The notes under the pieces: generated by a model
The model's input: only the letters and a program-made list of their open reading frames with translations
The model's database searches: none
What the model was told of the DNA's origin: nothing
Part shown: positions 24,794 to 35,433 of the stretch, piece after piece
How positions within the stretch are numbered: position 1 is the stretch's first letter
Layout: every line of letters starts with the position of its first letter
Position numbers and translations under genes: made by a program
Origin: Archaeoglobales archaeon
Lineage (GTDB): Archaea; Halobacteriota; Archaeoglobi; Archaeoglobales; Archaeoglobaceae
Assembly (NCBI GenBank): GCA_030055525.1
Contig: JASFYJ010000002.1
Location: forward strand, 127,048 to 191,047
Direction of reading: 5' to 3'
DNA length: 64,000 nt

Positions 24794-25350
24794 TAGTTGT
24801 AATAGACTGCTACGATTCTTTTGTTTACAACCTCGTGGACTACATTTCGATCTTCGATAAAGTTAAGGTTTTTAGCAAAGATGATGCAATAAATATCAGG
24901 AATTTAGACTTTCAAGGAGTAGTTATATCTCCCGGACCCGGAAGGCCTGATAGATCCCTCAAATTCATCTTCGAGTTTGGGGTTCCAATTTTGGGTGTTT
25001 GTTTGGGACATCAGATGATTGCGGAGATATTTGGCGGAAAAGTTGGAAAGGTGAAACCAATGCATGGAAAAGCATCTAAAATTATGCACGATGGTGATGG
25101 CATCTTTAAAGGATTAAGAAATCCACTAAAAGTTGGAAGGTATCATTCTCTAGCAGTGCTTGAACCACCTAAAGGTTTCAAAGTTACAGCTCTGAGCGAT
25201 GATGGAGTTGTAATGGGTATAAGAAAGGATACAATTGAAGGTGTGCAGTTCCATCCAGAGAGTATTCTTACAGAGGAAGGACTGAAGATGATTCAAAATT
25301 TTGTCCGGATCTGTCATGATCGTGAAGATATGCGGAATAAAAAATGCTAA
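24790..25350 (+). CDS. trpG: Anthranilate synthase component II (glutamine amidotransferase)
   Basis: Class I glutamine amidotransferase that supplies ammonia to TrpE. The 186 residues include [24 protein letters not shown], the nucleophile in [15 protein letters not shown], and the His-Glu pair in [13 protein letters not shown]. It overlaps trpE by four bases and trpF by 35 bases. The last residues (about [10 protein letters not shown]) lie inside the trpF start and are probably not conserved. Confidence 0.94.
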   Translation: MIVVIDCYDSFVYNLVDYISIFDKVKVFSKDDAINIRNLDFQGVVISPGPGRPDRSLKFIFEFGVPILGVCLGHQMIAEIFGGKVGKVKPMHGKASKIMHDGDGIFKGLRNPLKVGRYHSLAVLEPPKGFKVTALSDDGVVMGIRKDTIEGVQFHPESILTEEGLKMIQNFVRICHDREDMRNKKC

Positions 25351-25915
25351 AGAACTTGAAATCGTTGAGCGTTATGCTGATTTTGGAGGAGTCGTTGTAA
25401 TGAGCGAATCGAAAAGATGCATCGAACTTAAAAAAGCTAAAGAACTGATAGAAAACTCTACAATACCGATATTTGTAGTTTCAACCTGTAAAACGCTTAA
25501 AGAGTGGGAAGATATAATTAGCATGACAGAATGTAAATTCGTACAGATCCATGGATGTATTAGCGTTGAAGACTTCGAACTTTTGAAGGATGATGTAATT
25601 GCGATGAAAGCATTTATCGTAGAAAAAGATTCAAATAAAATTATAGAAGAAATTGAAAAATATAAACCACACTTGATCTTACTCGACTCTGGAATGGGAA
25701 GCGGTAAAATTCACGACTGGACATTGAGCAGAGAGGTTGCTAAAAAGTATCCAATAATTCTTGCTGGTGGATTAAACGTGAAGAACGTCGTTGATGCAAT
25801 AAACTTTGTAAAACCGATCGGAGTTGATGTTTCTTCTGGGGTTGAAAATAACGGTCTTAAGGATGAATTTTTGGTTTCTGAGTTCGTTAGGAGGGTTAAA
25901 AATGCGTTTCGGTGA
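25316..25915 (+). CDS. trpF: Phosphoribosylanthranilate isomerase
   Basis: Amadori isomerase, third step of the trp pathway; TIM barrel of 199 residues. [13 protein letters not shown] carries the catalytic cysteine; the catalytic aspartate is in [31 protein letters not shown] and [15 protein letters not shown] form the phosphate site. The start at 25316 is chosen because MIVKICG is the family start; an ATG at 25301 would add five unrelated residues. The 35-base overlap with trpG suggests re-initiation. Confidence 0.93.
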   Translation: MIVKICGIKNAKELEIVERYADFGGVVVMSESKRCIELKKAKELIENSTIPIFVVSTCKTLKEWEDIISMTECKFVQIHGCISVEDFELLKDDVIAMKAFIVEKDSNKIIEEIEKYKPHLILLDSGMGSGKIHDWTLSREVAKKYPIILAGGLNVKNVVDAINFVKPIGVDVSSGVENNGLKDEFLVSEFVRRVKNAFR

Positions 25916-27050
25916 ATTTGGAGGAAGATACGTTCCTGAGGTCTTGGTTCCACCTCTAGAGGAGCTTGAGAGAGCTTACAAAGAAATAAAGGATGATGAG
26001 AATTTTAAAAAAGAACTTGATTACTATCTGCGAAGTTATGCTGGAAGACCTACGCCACTCTACTACGCTAAAAATCTAAGTAAAGAGCTTGGAATGAAGA
26101 TTTATTTAAAAAGAGAGGATCTCCTACACGGAGGAGCTCATAAAATAAACAACACCTTGGCCCAAGCCTTACTTGCAAAGTACATGGGTAAGAGTAGAAT
26201 AATTGCAGAAACTGGCGCTGGACAGCATGGAGTTGCTACAGCGATGGCTTCAGCGCTTTTTGGATTGAAGTGCAGAATTTATATGGGTGCAGAGGATTAT
26301 GAAAGGCAAAAGATGAACGTATTTCGTATGAAATTGCTTGGAGCGGATATTGTTGCAGTAAACAGTGGAAGTAGGACCTTAAAAGATGCCATAAATGAGG
26401 CTTTAAGAGATTGGGCTGAAAACTTTGAAACAACTCACTACCTAATTGGCTCAGTTGTCGGCCCACATCCCTTTCCAACGATAGTAAGAGATTTTCAATC
26501 GATAATAGGAAAGGAAACCAAGGAGCAGATTCTTGAATTGGAGGGATCGCTTCCAGATGCTATAGTTGCATGCGTTGGTGGGGGAAGCAATGCAATCGGT
26601 ATATTCTATCCCTTCGTTGAAGATGAAGTTAGACTGATAGGCGTCGAAGCTGGGGGAGAGGGAATTGAAAGTGGAAGACATTCTGCATCACTTTCTGCTG
26701 GTAGCAAGGGTGTATTTCATGGGATGCTCTCTTACTTCCTTCAAAGCGATGAGGGAATGATAAAAGATACCCAGAGTATAGCAGCCGGTTTAGATTACCC
26801 AGGAGTTGGACCAGAACATGCATATCTTAAAGATACTGGTAGAGTTGAGTACAAAGCTGTAAAGGATGATGAAGCTTTGAAAGCTTTCATTAAGCTATCG
26901 AAGCTCGAAGGAATAATTCCAGCACTTGAAAGTGCACATGCTTTGGCATACCTTGAGAAGGATGAAAGCTTAAGAGGTTCAGTTGTTGTAGTGAATTTAT
27001 CTGGAAGAGGAGATAAAGATCTAGGGATAGTTTTGGAGGCGTTGAGATGA
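25902..27050 (+). CDS. trpB: Tryptophan synthase beta chain
   Basis: PLP enzyme that condenses indole with serine, partner of TrpA. The 382 residues include the start [20 protein letters not shown], the PLP lysine in [32 protein letters not shown], and [15 protein letters not shown]. This is the standard TrpB1 form that works with TrpA. The ATG at 25902 is selected: it is preceded by AGGAGGGTT and begins at the family start, while an upstream ATG at 25824 would add 26 unrelated residues. It overlaps trpF by 14 bases. Confidence 0.96.
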   Translation: MRFGEFGGRYVPEVLVPPLEELERAYKEIKDDENFKKELDYYLRSYAGRPTPLYYAKNLSKELGMKIYLKREDLLHGGAHKINNTLAQALLAKYMGKSRIIAETGAGQHGVATAMASALFGLKCRIYMGAEDYERQKMNVFRMKLLGADIVAVNSGSRTLKDAINEALRDWAENFETTHYLIGSVVGPHPFPTIVRDFQSIIGKETKEQILELEGSLPDAIVACVGGGSNAIGIFYPFVEDEVRLIGVEAGGEGIESGRHSASLSAGSKGVFHGMLSYFLQSDEGMIKDTQSIAAGLDYPGVGPEHAYLKDTGRVEYKAVKDDEALKAFIKLSKLEGIIPALESAHALAYLEKDESLRGSVVVVNLSGRGDKDLGIVLEALR

Positions 27051-27787
27051 TAGAAAAATCTCTGATTATTTTTCTACCAGCATGCTATCCCGATCGAGAA
27101 TCGACACTTAGATTTATGCTAAAAGCTGAGGCAGATCTTTTAGAAATAGGTATTCCATTCAGCGACCCAATCGCGGATGGGGTTGAAATTCAGAAAGCTT
27201 ACTATGAAGCTTTGAAGTCATTCAAGCTTTGTGATATATTCTGGATTGCAAGAGAATACAAGAAGGAGATGGAAAAAAGATTAATTCTCATGAGCTACTA
27301 CAATCCAATCTACCGCTATGGCATAAAAAGATTTGTAGAGGAGGCGTATGAAAGCGGTTATGATGCTTTGCTGATAGTAGACTTGCCCTTTGATGAAGCA
27401 GGGGAAATTTTGGAGGTTAGCAAAGATGTTGGAATAAAAAACGTTTTCCTTGCAGCACCAAACACTAATAATGAACGGCTCAAAGCTATCGACGAACTTT
27501 CCGAGTTCATTTATCTTGTTTCAACGTATGGTGTTACAGGGGTAAGAAAAGAAGTATCTAAATTAACTTTTGAGGCTTTAAAAAGGACCAAAAGCATATG
27601 TAAAAAACCTATCGCTGTAGGTTTTGGAATTTCTAGTAGGGAGCACGTAAGGATGATATTCAACGCTGGAGCAGATGGAGTAGTCGTTGGTAGTGCTGTT
27701 GTTAAAATTGTAGAAAAGTTCGGGAGATCAGCAGACGAAGAGATAAAAAAGTTTGTGGAAGAACTAAAATCCTACCAAACTCCATAG
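27047..27787 (+). CDS. trpA: Tryptophan synthase alpha chain
   Basis: Cleaves indole-glycerol phosphate and channels indole to TrpB. TIM barrel of 246 residues: [19 protein letters not shown] holds the catalytic glutamate and the aspartate, then [37 protein letters not shown], and [14 protein letters not shown] with [12 protein letters not shown]. It is the last gene of the operon. Its final 16 bases overlap the convergent AmrS gene, so little space exists for separate terminators. Confidence 0.95.
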   Translation: MIEKSLIIFLPACYPDRESTLRFMLKAEADLLEIGIPFSDPIADGVEIQKAYYEALKSFKLCDIFWIAREYKKEMEKRLILMSYYNPIYRYGIKRFVEEAYESGYDALLIVDLPFDEAGEILEVSKDVGIKNVFLAAPNTNNERLKAIDELSEFIYLVSTYGVTGVRKEVSKLTFEALKRTKSICKKPIAVGFGISSREHVRMIFNAGADGVVVGSAVVKIVEKFGRSADEEIKKFVEELKSYQTP

Positions 27788-28752
27788 ATTTTTTCTCCAC
27801 ACTTCCAACATCTTCCATCTTTAATTCTTTTCTCCAAAACGATATAACTGTACCTTTTTATCAAAACTTCTCCGCAATTTGGGCAGTAAGTGTGCTCGTA
27901 TTTGTGTCCAGGAACATTTCCGATATATGCAAACTTTATTCCCTCTCTTTTCGCAGTATATACAGCTCTTTCGAGTGTCTCAATTCTTGTCTGTTCTCTT
28001 CTAAATTTGTAAGCTGGAAAATAGCGAGTAAAGTGTATAGGGATATCCTGATTTGCAAACTTCAGGTGTTTTTGTATCACTTCCTCGATCTGATCTTCGT
28101 TCACATCCGTAATCACTAAATTGACAATTTCCACATGAATACCTAATTTCAGAGCTTCTTTAACTATCCTCCATACGTAATCGTCTCTGGCTTCGAGAAC
28201 TTCGTAAGTATTTTTACCACCTTTGATATCAACCTTTAATGCATCCAAACCAGCTCTTTTAAGATTTTTCAGCGCCATTATGGACATGTAACCGTTAGAT
28301 ACAATCGTATTCAGGAGCCCATTTTTTCTGCCAATAACAAAGGTATCAAGTAAGAACTCGTAAAGCAGTGTAGGTTCATTGAGACTTGCACATAGACTTG
28401 TATCTTTATTCTTCAAAGCTGAATTGACAACGTACTCTGGAGTTACTTCTTTCCCAAAGGGTAACGATTTTGATATGTTCCAATTCTGGCACCATGCACA
28501 ATCGAAGTTGCATGAGTACGTTGAGAAGGTCATGCTTGTGCTTGAGGGTTTAAAATGGAAGAACGGTTTTATCTCTATTGGTCTGCTCTCTAAAGCGCTA
28601 AGTTTTCCGTATGTCAGAGTATAAAGTTTACCATTCTTGTTTATCCTAACTTTACAGTATCCGCTCTCATTTTCTCTGATCCTACAGAATCTCCAGCAAA
28701 GCTGACAGACAATTTTTTCACCGACTTTTCTGAACAACTTAGCCTCCCTCAT
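27772..28752 (-). CDS. amrS: AmmeMemoRadiSam system radical SAM enzyme
   Basis: Radical SAM protein of 326 residues related to pyruvate-formate-lyase activating enzymes. The cluster motif is CNFDCAWCQNW (about 100-110). An N-terminal cysteine set (CQLCWRFC, GYCKVR) and a C-terminal zinc-like pair set (CPNCGE, CWKCGEK) surround it, as in AmrS. Its substrate is unknown. The usual partners (the AMMECR1 and Memo proteins) are not in the window. It stands alone between the trp operon and nurA. Confidence 0.85.
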   Translation of the reverse strand: MREAKLFRKVGEKIVCQLCWRFCRIRENESGYCKVRINKNGKLYTLTYGKLSALESRPIEIKPFFHFKPSSTSMTFSTYSCNFDCAWCQNWNISKSLPFGKEVTPEYVVNSALKNKDTSLCASLNEPTLLYEFLLDTFVIGRKNGLLNTIVSNGYMSIMALKNLKRAGLDALKVDIKGGKNTYEVLEARDDYVWRIVKEALKLGIHVEIVNLVITDVNEDQIEEVIQKHLKFANQDIPIHFTRYFPAYKFRREQTRIETLERAVYTAKREGIKFAYIGNVPGHKYEHTYCPNCGEVLIKRYSYIVLEKRIKDGRCWKCGEKIYGVW

Positions 28753-28814
28753 TAATCTTCACAAAACAAAAAAGTTTTGAGCAAGAGGATGTATACAGCG
28801 CATGTAGAAAACCT

Positions 28815-29906
28815 TCAGTCAACAACCTCTCTGAATCTTCTAAGCAGAAACGAATACTCTGGATCGCTTGCATTTATAAGAGCCCTTATCATCGCTTTCA
28901 ACTCACTTCTCTTTATTTTTGCGTAGTTATGTGCATTGATCAGGGGTAGAGGATATCCTTCTACTTCCAGACTTCTCAGATTTGATATAATCTCATCGAC
29001 TTTTTGGTTTGTCTCGATCAGAAGTATGTTTGCATCATCGCAGAAACGAACGTAGGCTGAATTTATTAAAAGGTCTTTAATTTTTTCAAATTTGTCACTG
29101 AATGGAACAGATTTTTTGATTTCTGGATAGAATTCTACATATCCTGCTTTAGATCTACCAAATAGAGACCTACAAAGTATTTCTAAGAAGGCTGCATCAC
29201 CTACTTCTGAAAAGTTCTTCGTGTAGTAACTTTTTGCGACGAAAACAACTTTTTTGCCAAGTAGATTGTTGAGAGAGTGCAGATATTCTATGTACTCCAA
29301 AAAAATAGCAAGATCGTCGCTTAAGTTTTTGCCTGTTCTGTAGCTTCTTTCGAACTCTCTAAAATGTTCGCTCCTCGCAAGAAGATAGCTTTTTCTGGCT
29401 TTGCCTGTAGTAACATCTTTTTTTATTTCAAACTGCAGCGCATCAAGTGCTCTTAAGTATTCAGACACTAAACCATCAAGATCGTAGTTCTTTTCAAGCT
29501 CCTTTAGATTTTCTTTTATGTAGGCGGGAGGTCTAACCACTGCTCCGCTTAAAGTTCCATCTAAGAGCAAAAGCTCAGATTTCGAAAAACTGGCGATTCG
29601 ATACTCGTTTATTTGCATGTGTAGTCTTATCCTTTCATCTATGTGCATGTAAGGCTTCAAAGCTGTAATCTCGTGTATTTCTAATATCTCTTTGCCAACG
29701 GCAACGGCTGAAGTGGCATAAAAAACAGCTCCTACGAATTTTTCAACCCCTATACTACCATCAACCCCACATGCATCGCATTCTTTTGGTTCTGGAAGCT
29801 CGTTCCAATACAACTTTTTTCTTCTTAACTCCAATTCTGCAATTTTGTAGCTATCTTCAAGTGTCTTTTTAAATTCAAGAAGTATATCGTCGCTAAGCCT
29901 CCACAT
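28815..29906 (-). CDS. nurA: NurA 5'-3' nuclease
   Basis: Works with HerA to resect DNA ends after Mre11-Rad50 in archaeal recombination. The 363 residues show the NurA features: CGVDGSIGVEKFVGAVFYA with the metal-binding aspartate, LLLDGTLSGAVVRPPAY, and a C-terminal EGYPLPLINAHNYAKIKR. Manganese-dependent activity is known for the family. It is the last gene of the herA-mre11-rad50-nurA operon; its start overlaps rad50 by 14 bases. Confidence 0.9.
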   Translation of the reverse strand: MWRLSDDILLEFKKTLEDSYKIAELELRRKKLYWNELPEPKECDACGVDGSIGVEKFVGAVFYATSAVAVGKEILEIHEITALKPYMHIDERIRLHMQINEYRIASFSKSELLLLDGTLSGAVVRPPAYIKENLKELEKNYDLDGLVSEYLRALDALQFEIKKDVTTGKARKSYLLARSEHFREFERSYRTGKNLSDDLAIFLEYIEYLHSLNNLLGKKVVFVAKSYYTKNFSEVGDAAFLEILCRSLFGRSKAGYVEFYPEIKKSVPFSDKFEKIKDLLINSAYVRFCDDANILLIETNQKVDEIISNLRSLEVEGYPLPLINAHNYAKIKRSELKAMIRALINASDPEYSFLLRRFREVVD

Positions 29907-32544
29907 AGCTTACCCTCGATGATCCTCCGGAAAAATCCACCTTTATTATCTTGTCCGCAGCCTCCTTTAATTCATCGTCATGTGTAACTATTATAACTTG
30001 TGGAATCTTTCGCAGATAGGTTGATATTATCTCCACAAGTTTTCTTCTCCTTTCTTCATCTAAGAAGGGTGTTGGTTCATCCAGTATTAACAATGGAACC
30101 TGACCTTTTACTAGAAAAGTCGTTAAAGCCAACCTAAAGGCGATAGCTAGGGCTATCAACTCCCCGCCACTCAAAAAGTTTACATCCCTCTCTTCCCCTT
30201 GGTAGAGGACAAAAAGTTTTATTTTTTCTTTCCTCTCCTCAACTTTTTTAAGAACTACTCCAGTGTACTTTCCATCCGTAAGTTCTTCAAAGATCTTGCT
30301 TGCGATTTTCTCAACTTCTCCAAGGGCGACCTCGATAACTATGTTCTTATAGCTTCTAAACTTTTCCCTTGTTCTGCTTAGCTCTGGAATAACTTTTCGT
30401 TCTATTATATCGGCCTTTCTCTCGTAATCTCTTAACTTCGCAAGCTGTCCCTCTAAATATTCCACATCTTTTTTAAGAGCTTCCAAACTGCTCTTTAAAT
30501 TCTCTCTTTTCTCTTCGGCTCTTAAAATTTCTTCTTCAGCTCTTTTGAGTTCTTGAGATAAAGTGATATGCTTTTTTTCGTCATAAGCTGCGGAAATTTC
30601 TGAAATTTCTCTTTTTATTTCAGAGGCTTTATCTATAAGATCTTTTAATTCAGCATCCATCTTTGTTATCTCGCTTTTAAGAGCTTCTAATTTATTTTTA
30701 AACTCTTCTAGAGCTTTCTCAGACCCTTTTAGCTCGATCCACTGGATGAAGGTATTTTTGAGCTCTTCAAATTTCTTCTTTAGTTCTTCCAAACTTTCAA
30801 AACCTTCGTTCTTCATCAACTCTTTAATTTTACTTTCTAACAAGCTCAGGTTTTTTATAGAGGTATCTAAATCTTCAAGCTCTTTTTCTAACTTTTCCAA
30901 TTTTATAGAGCTTTTTATTTCTTTTAAAGAGCCATTCAACCTGTTTCGTTCATTTTTTAGTGATTCAAAGTCGTTTTTCAATTTTTTTATAGCTTCAATG
31001 TCAATTTTTTTCAGCTCTTCTTCGATTTTTCTCATCTCTTCGAATTTCTTGCAAATGAGGTTCACTTCACTTTCTCTGGACAGGATAGACTTCAATCTGC
31101 TAACCTTCTCTTTAAGTTTGCTTTCAATGTTTTTTGCTTTTTCAAGTTCTTCTTTAAGATTTTTAAGTTCTTCAGTATAACTTTTTATCAAATTTTTCCT
31201 TAAATCTTCCTTCAGTTCCCTTCCACAAGTTGGACAATTACCCTCTGCAGACTTTAGCTCTTCAATAGCCTTTTTTATCTGTAAGCCCCTCGTGTTTATT
31301 GAGGAGATCTTTGAAATGACTTTTGCTTCGTATTCTTTTAGCTTTTCTTCCTCTTCTTTTGCTTTCTGAATTTCAGTCTTCATCTCCTCAATTTTCTTCT
31401 CATCGACATCTTTTAGCTCTTTTTTAAGCTCCAAAAGTCTTAGAGTTTTAGCTTCGATCTCCTCGTAACCACGCAGTTTCTTTTCAGTATCCTGTATTTT
31501 AGCTTCGATCTCTTCTATTTCTCGAGTTATTTCCTCAGATCTCTTTTTTAGTTCTTCGTTTCTCCTTATTTCCTCGATAAGAGCTCTCCTTTTTTCATTC
31601 AAGCCAGCAAGTCTTTCAACAAGAGCTGGTAGTTTTTCAGCCTCCTTTAGAATGGCCTCCAGTTTTTTATAATATAAAGCATCCTTTTCAAATTCTTTGG
31701 CTTTAACAACTTTTTCTCTCAGTTCGAAAATCTTTATCTGAATTTCCTCGCTTTCAATTTTTGCTTTCTGGATTTTTTCACTTTTATGGGCAATTTCAAG
31801 CTCTAATTTTTCTAATTTGGATTTCTTTTCATTTAAACTATTTTTTAGCTTTTCGAGCTCTTCATTTTCTTTTTTGAGTTTTTCCACTTTCGGCTTAAGA
31901 TATGCAATCTTTTTCTCAAGTGTTTCTATCTCTTCAGATGTTTTACTCATAGCTAACTTTTTGTTATCGAGTTGTTCAAGCACAGTTTTTTGCTGTAAAG
32001 CGAATTTTCTGAAATTCTCGGCTTCTTGTCTAAAATGTTCTATTATCTTTCCTATCTCCTGCCAAGCAACTTCATAATCGTCTATTCGTATGATCCTTCT
32101 GATAAGCTTCTCCCTACTGTCATCATCTAGTATTATAGATTCTATCTCTCCCTGTCGTATGTAGATGGCGTTTTGAAAAACATGATATGGCAGGATTGTT
32201 TTTTCAACCCAATCTGTTATTTTTGAATCTCCTTCAAGCTTAAAATCTCCCGACAACACCGCCTCACCATCGCTACTTCTTGAAATTTTTATTTCGCTGT
32301 TCCTAAAGTTGAATTTCAAAGTGATTCTGTACGCTTTTGAACCACTTTTAACCAAATCTTCCTTTTTAACTTTTGCAGCTTTTGAACCATAGAGAGCTAC
32401 TATTAAAGCTTCAAGAATAGAACTTTTTCCTGCACCATTTCGGCCCAAGATGACATTTATACCATCTTCAAATTTTATATTTGAATTTGCGTGCGATTTA
32501 AAATCCTTTATTTCAAGCTCTTCGATCTTGAACATCTTAATCAC
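29893..32544 (-). CDS. rad50: DNA double-strand break repair ATPase Rad50
   Basis: SMC-like ATPase, partner of Mre11, tethers and processes broken DNA ends. The 883 residues have a Walker A GRNGAGKSS (34-42), long heptad-rich coiled coils on both sides, a zinc hook CPTC at about 437-440, and the C-terminal signature FLSGGELIALAIAFRLAL with Walker B PLLILDEPTPFLDEE. The start could be Met1 or Met4. It overlaps mre11 by 8 bases and nurA by 14. Confidence 0.96.
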   Translation of the reverse strand: MIKMFKIEELEIKDFKSHANSNIKFEDGINVILGRNGAGKSSILEALIVALYGSKAAKVKKEDLVKSGSKAYRITLKFNFRNSEIKISRSSDGEAVLSGDFKLEGDSKITDWVEKTILPYHVFQNAIYIRQGEIESIILDDDSREKLIRRIIRIDDYEVAWQEIGKIIEHFRQEAENFRKFALQQKTVLEQLDNKKLAMSKTSEEIETLEKKIAYLKPKVEKLKKENEELEKLKNSLNEKKSKLEKLELEIAHKSEKIQKAKIESEEIQIKIFELREKVVKAKEFEKDALYYKKLEAILKEAEKLPALVERLAGLNEKRRALIEEIRRNEELKKRSEEITREIEEIEAKIQDTEKKLRGYEEIEAKTLRLLELKKELKDVDEKKIEEMKTEIQKAKEEEEKLKEYEAKVISKISSINTRGLQIKKAIEELKSAEGNCPTCGRELKEDLRKNLIKSYTEELKNLKEELEKAKNIESKLKEKVSRLKSILSRESEVNLICKKFEEMRKIEEELKKIDIEAIKKLKNDFESLKNERNRLNGSLKEIKSSIKLEKLEKELEDLDTSIKNLSLLESKIKELMKNEGFESLEELKKKFEELKNTFIQWIELKGSEKALEEFKNKLEALKSEITKMDAELKDLIDKASEIKREISEISAAYDEKKHITLSQELKRAEEEILRAEEKRENLKSSLEALKKDVEYLEGQLAKLRDYERKADIIERKVIPELSRTREKFRSYKNIVIEVALGEVEKIASKIFEELTDGKYTGVVLKKVEERKEKIKLFVLYQGEERDVNFLSGGELIALAIAFRLALTTFLVKGQVPLLILDEPTPFLDEERRRKLVEIISTYLRKIPQVIIVTHDDELKEAADKIIKVDFSGGSSRVSYVEA

Positions 32545-33835
32545 CTAAAAAATCGAGTAAAGTTTTTGGTTTCTTTTTCCCATCTACAGAATCAATTTTT
32601 TTAGTTTCTTTTTTCTCTTTCTCAACTTCAACTTTTTCAGAACCTTTTTCTGCACCGCTTTTCTCAATCTCCGAGAAATCCTTCAAACTTTTAAACTCTC
32701 CAAGCCCAAAATGCTCTTTTATGATTTCAATAGCTGAACCACGTAGTGCTTCACTTTCTTCTCTTAGAATTTCGAGCAATTTAAGTTCAAATTCGTTAAA
32801 AAATTGATTTTCTGCTGGGATCTCCTTGAATTCCTGTTTTTTCTCCCTCAACCTTTCAAATCTAAGTTCTAGATGCTTCACCGAAGAAAAAAGCTGGGTA
32901 AGCTTTTTGACATCTATTTCCTCCCTACATAGAATCTTCAAAACAACCAAATCCTCGTTCTCAGCAAATTTAGCTAACTCAGAGGTCTTTTTCTCTACTT
33001 CACTATAATTCTCACCGTTTACAACAAAGTTTAGAAGATTTCTTGTTTTTATTTCAATAAATTTAGGCTTAAAATTATCTACCACTACAAAACCTTTCTT
33101 ACAACCTTCTCTTTTGACTAAACTCTCAGAATAATCTACAAAAATTGAAGCTTCTCTTGCATCGTATCTTTCAATTGAACCTGGATAAACAACGTATGAT
33201 CCATCAAACTCTAAAATTTTTGGTAAATGTACGTGTCCTAATGCGTAATAGCGTGCCTTCGGTAGATCGTTGAGTGTCAACTCGTAGGCTATTTCGAGTT
33301 CGATGTCTATAACTTCCTTAACTGCTTGGTGAAGCACCAGTATACTTTCACTAGTTGAAGGTTTCAAAAGCGGTTTTATCCTGTCAATTCTCCATCTTGT
33401 TTTGTAGCTTTCTCCGACAATTTCAATACCCTCATATATACCCTTCACAAAGTAAACGTCTCCAATTTTTTGACATAGAACGTTATCTCGTTCAATTTTG
33501 TTCTTTCTAAGCCCAAGGATCGTGAGCAAACCGAGTTTTTCAAGAAGATGGTACGCAGACATATCTCTTACACTTCTATCATGGTTTCCTTCTACTGCAA
33601 AAACGGGAATTTTTTGTTCTTTAAAGATTTCCAGTATCTCTATAGCGTCTTTTATTGTTTTAGGAGTGGGATAGCTCCTGTGAAAAAGATCGCCGGAAAT
33701 TACTACAAAATCAACTTTTTCTTCAACGGCTTTTTTAGCAGCTAATCTAAAGGCGTTTGTAATATCTTCAGCCCTCCAGGGCTGATTATATTGTTCGTAT
33801 CCTAAATGAATATCTGCAAAGTGGGCAAACCTCAT
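32537..33835 (-). CDS. mre11: DNA double-strand break repair nuclease Mre11
   Basis: Manganese-dependent exo/endonuclease. The phosphoesterase motifs are complete: FADIHLGYEQYN (D8, H10), VVISGDLFHRS, AVEGNHDRSV, LVLHQAV and YALGHVHLPK. The 432 residues end in a lysine/glutamate-rich linker and a short conserved tip (KPKTLLDFLGD) that may bind Rad50 or another partner. It overlaps herA by four bases, so translation is coupled. Confidence 0.95.
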   Translation of the reverse strand: MRFAHFADIHLGYEQYNQPWRAEDITNAFRLAAKKAVEEKVDFVVISGDLFHRSYPTPKTIKDAIEILEIFKEQKIPVFAVEGNHDRSVRDMSAYHLLEKLGLLTILGLRKNKIERDNVLCQKIGDVYFVKGIYEGIEIVGESYKTRWRIDRIKPLLKPSTSESILVLHQAVKEVIDIELEIAYELTLNDLPKARYYALGHVHLPKILEFDGSYVVYPGSIERYDAREASIFVDYSESLVKREGCKKGFVVVDNFKPKFIEIKTRNLLNFVVNGENYSEVEKKTSELAKFAENEDLVVLKILCREEIDVKKLTQLFSSVKHLELRFERLREKKQEFKEIPAENQFFNEFELKLLEILREESEALRGSAIEIIKEHFGLGEFKSLKDFSEIEKSGAEKGSEKVEVEKEKKETKKIDSVDGKKKPKTLLDFLGD

Positions 33836-35403
33836 ATTGCCAAATCCTCCAGATTAAAATCTTCAGATTTTTCCATCCATTCATCTAAAACTTCCATATC
33901 TCCTCCGCCATACTTTCCATTGAATTTCCTAATCTTTACAGCCACTGGCATTTTAACTGCTGGTCCTACTATTACCGCTTCACCTACACCAAGAGAAGCA
34001 ATATCTGCAAGTAGATCCTCACTTAGATGTTCACTCGCCTGCTGCACATAGCGTTGGTCACTGGGTTCCAGTATCTTAAGGACTATCTTCGTGTTACACT
34101 GACTTAATATATCTTCGTTAAGCCTTTTCGGTCTTTGGGAGATCAACCCCATACCTATGCCGAACTTTCTACCCTCTCTTGCAATCCTGCTCATCCAGAG
34201 TGTAACTTCGTTGTTCGAGCCCTTGTGAGCAAATATATGTGCTTCCTCAAATATAACCATAAGAGGTTTTCTAATAGCTGGGCAAATGTTCTCCCAGTTT
34301 TTTCTACCTCTAAGGTAACTTATCCTGCCTACCAGCAGGTTTCTTAGTAAATAGCCGACAACAACTCTCATCTGGTTCTCGTCAAATCCGCTAAGGTTTA
34401 CTATGTTCAAATAATGTGGTTTCAAGCTTGCAAGCATATCCTTTTGTTGTAAAAGATCTTCGTAGCGAGTGAAGAAAGTTGAAACATACTCCTTAATTCT
34501 GCTAAGAGATACAACATCTTGCTTATCCAAATTCGTGGTTCTAACGGTATTGTTAGAATCGTAATACTCAACGCTTGCTTTTTTATTTGCCGCTTCGATC
34601 CACTCCTCTATCTTATCCAGCATAAATTTGACAAGATCTTGTCCACTCTTTTTCATCGCCTTTGCAGTACTAAATATTCTCTCTAAATGCATTCTCTGAA
34701 CAGGTGCATCGTTTTCTACTCCAACAAGTGAAGCGAACTCCCAAGGTTCGAGTTGCTCTGGTCTTATACCTGCAGGCACGACATTCTTCTTGTATTCACT
34801 ACCGTCTTCGAAAACAAAATTTAAGTACTCTCCATGTGGATCTATGAGAATTACAGTGCCATTCAGATTCCTTACGATGTCATTTACGATCACCGCTACA
34901 GTGTTCGATTTTCCTCCTCCTGTAATAGATAGAACAGCAAAATGTCTCAGCAAAAGCTGTTTTACATCTAGAGGTACACTTACATCTTCTCTTGCGATTA
35001 ACTTGCCAATTTCGATAGATCCTTTCTCAAAGGAGAGTATTTTTTTTAACATTTCAGAGTCTGCCAATCTGACTTCAGAATTCGGTTTAATCGATGACCT
35101 GTTTGGCTTAATCGTGCAATCTTTAACTACACCTAAAATACTTGCAACAGCTACTGTAACTTCGTTCTTTTCTAAAAGTGATTTCGAATATCCGATATTC
35201 TTTACCAGATATTCGTAGCTAAATTCCTCCTCAAGCATCAATCTGTTGAAACTTTTTATTTTTCTAACTATTCCCAGCACATCTTCTCCATCGCTATTTT
35301 TTGCTACAACGTACTCACCGAATTTGGGAGAATTGAAGGGATTCACTATAAATTTAAATTCACTAATACTTGCCTCGCCAAATACTAAGCCTACGTTCTC
35401 CAT
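33832..35403 (-). CDS. herA: HerA hexameric DNA translocase/helicase
   Basis: FtsK-like ATPase that drives DNA through NurA during end resection. The 523 residues contain an N-terminal HAS-barrel-like domain, Walker A TGGGKSNTVAVIV (161-173), VILIDPHGEYL, Walker B KPLMVIFEEAHIFA, the sensor/arginine segment SRIAREGRKFGIGMGLISQRP, and ILSQCNTKIVLKI. First gene of the repair operon; a TATA-like TTTTTAAAG lies in the 30-base gap after the exonuclease gene. Confidence 0.95.
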   Translation of the reverse strand: MENVGLVFGEASISEFKFIVNPFNSPKFGEYVVAKNSDGEDVLGIVRKIKSFNRLMLEEEFSYEYLVKNIGYSKSLLEKNEVTVAVASILGVVKDCTIKPNRSSIKPNSEVRLADSEMLKKILSFEKGSIEIGKLIAREDVSVPLDVKQLLLRHFAVLSITGGGKSNTVAVIVNDIVRNLNGTVILIDPHGEYLNFVFEDGSEYKKNVVPAGIRPEQLEPWEFASLVGVENDAPVQRMHLERIFSTAKAMKKSGQDLVKFMLDKIEEWIEAANKKASVEYYDSNNTVRTTNLDKQDVVSLSRIKEYVSTFFTRYEDLLQQKDMLASLKPHYLNIVNLSGFDENQMRVVVGYLLRNLLVGRISYLRGRKNWENICPAIRKPLMVIFEEAHIFAHKGSNNEVTLWMSRIAREGRKFGIGMGLISQRPKRLNEDILSQCNTKIVLKILEPSDQRYVQQASEHLSEDLLADIASLGVGEAVIVGPAVKMPVAVKIRKFNGKYGGGDMEVLDEWMEKSEDFNLEDLAI

Positions 35404-35433
35404 ATTTTCACTTCAGCAGCTTTAAAAATATAA

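Noticed and set aside
23597..25350. PabB/PabA (aminodeoxychorismate synthase) as an alternative for trpE and trpG
   Set aside because: Both lie inside a complete trp operon with overlaps, so anthranilate synthase is much more likely.
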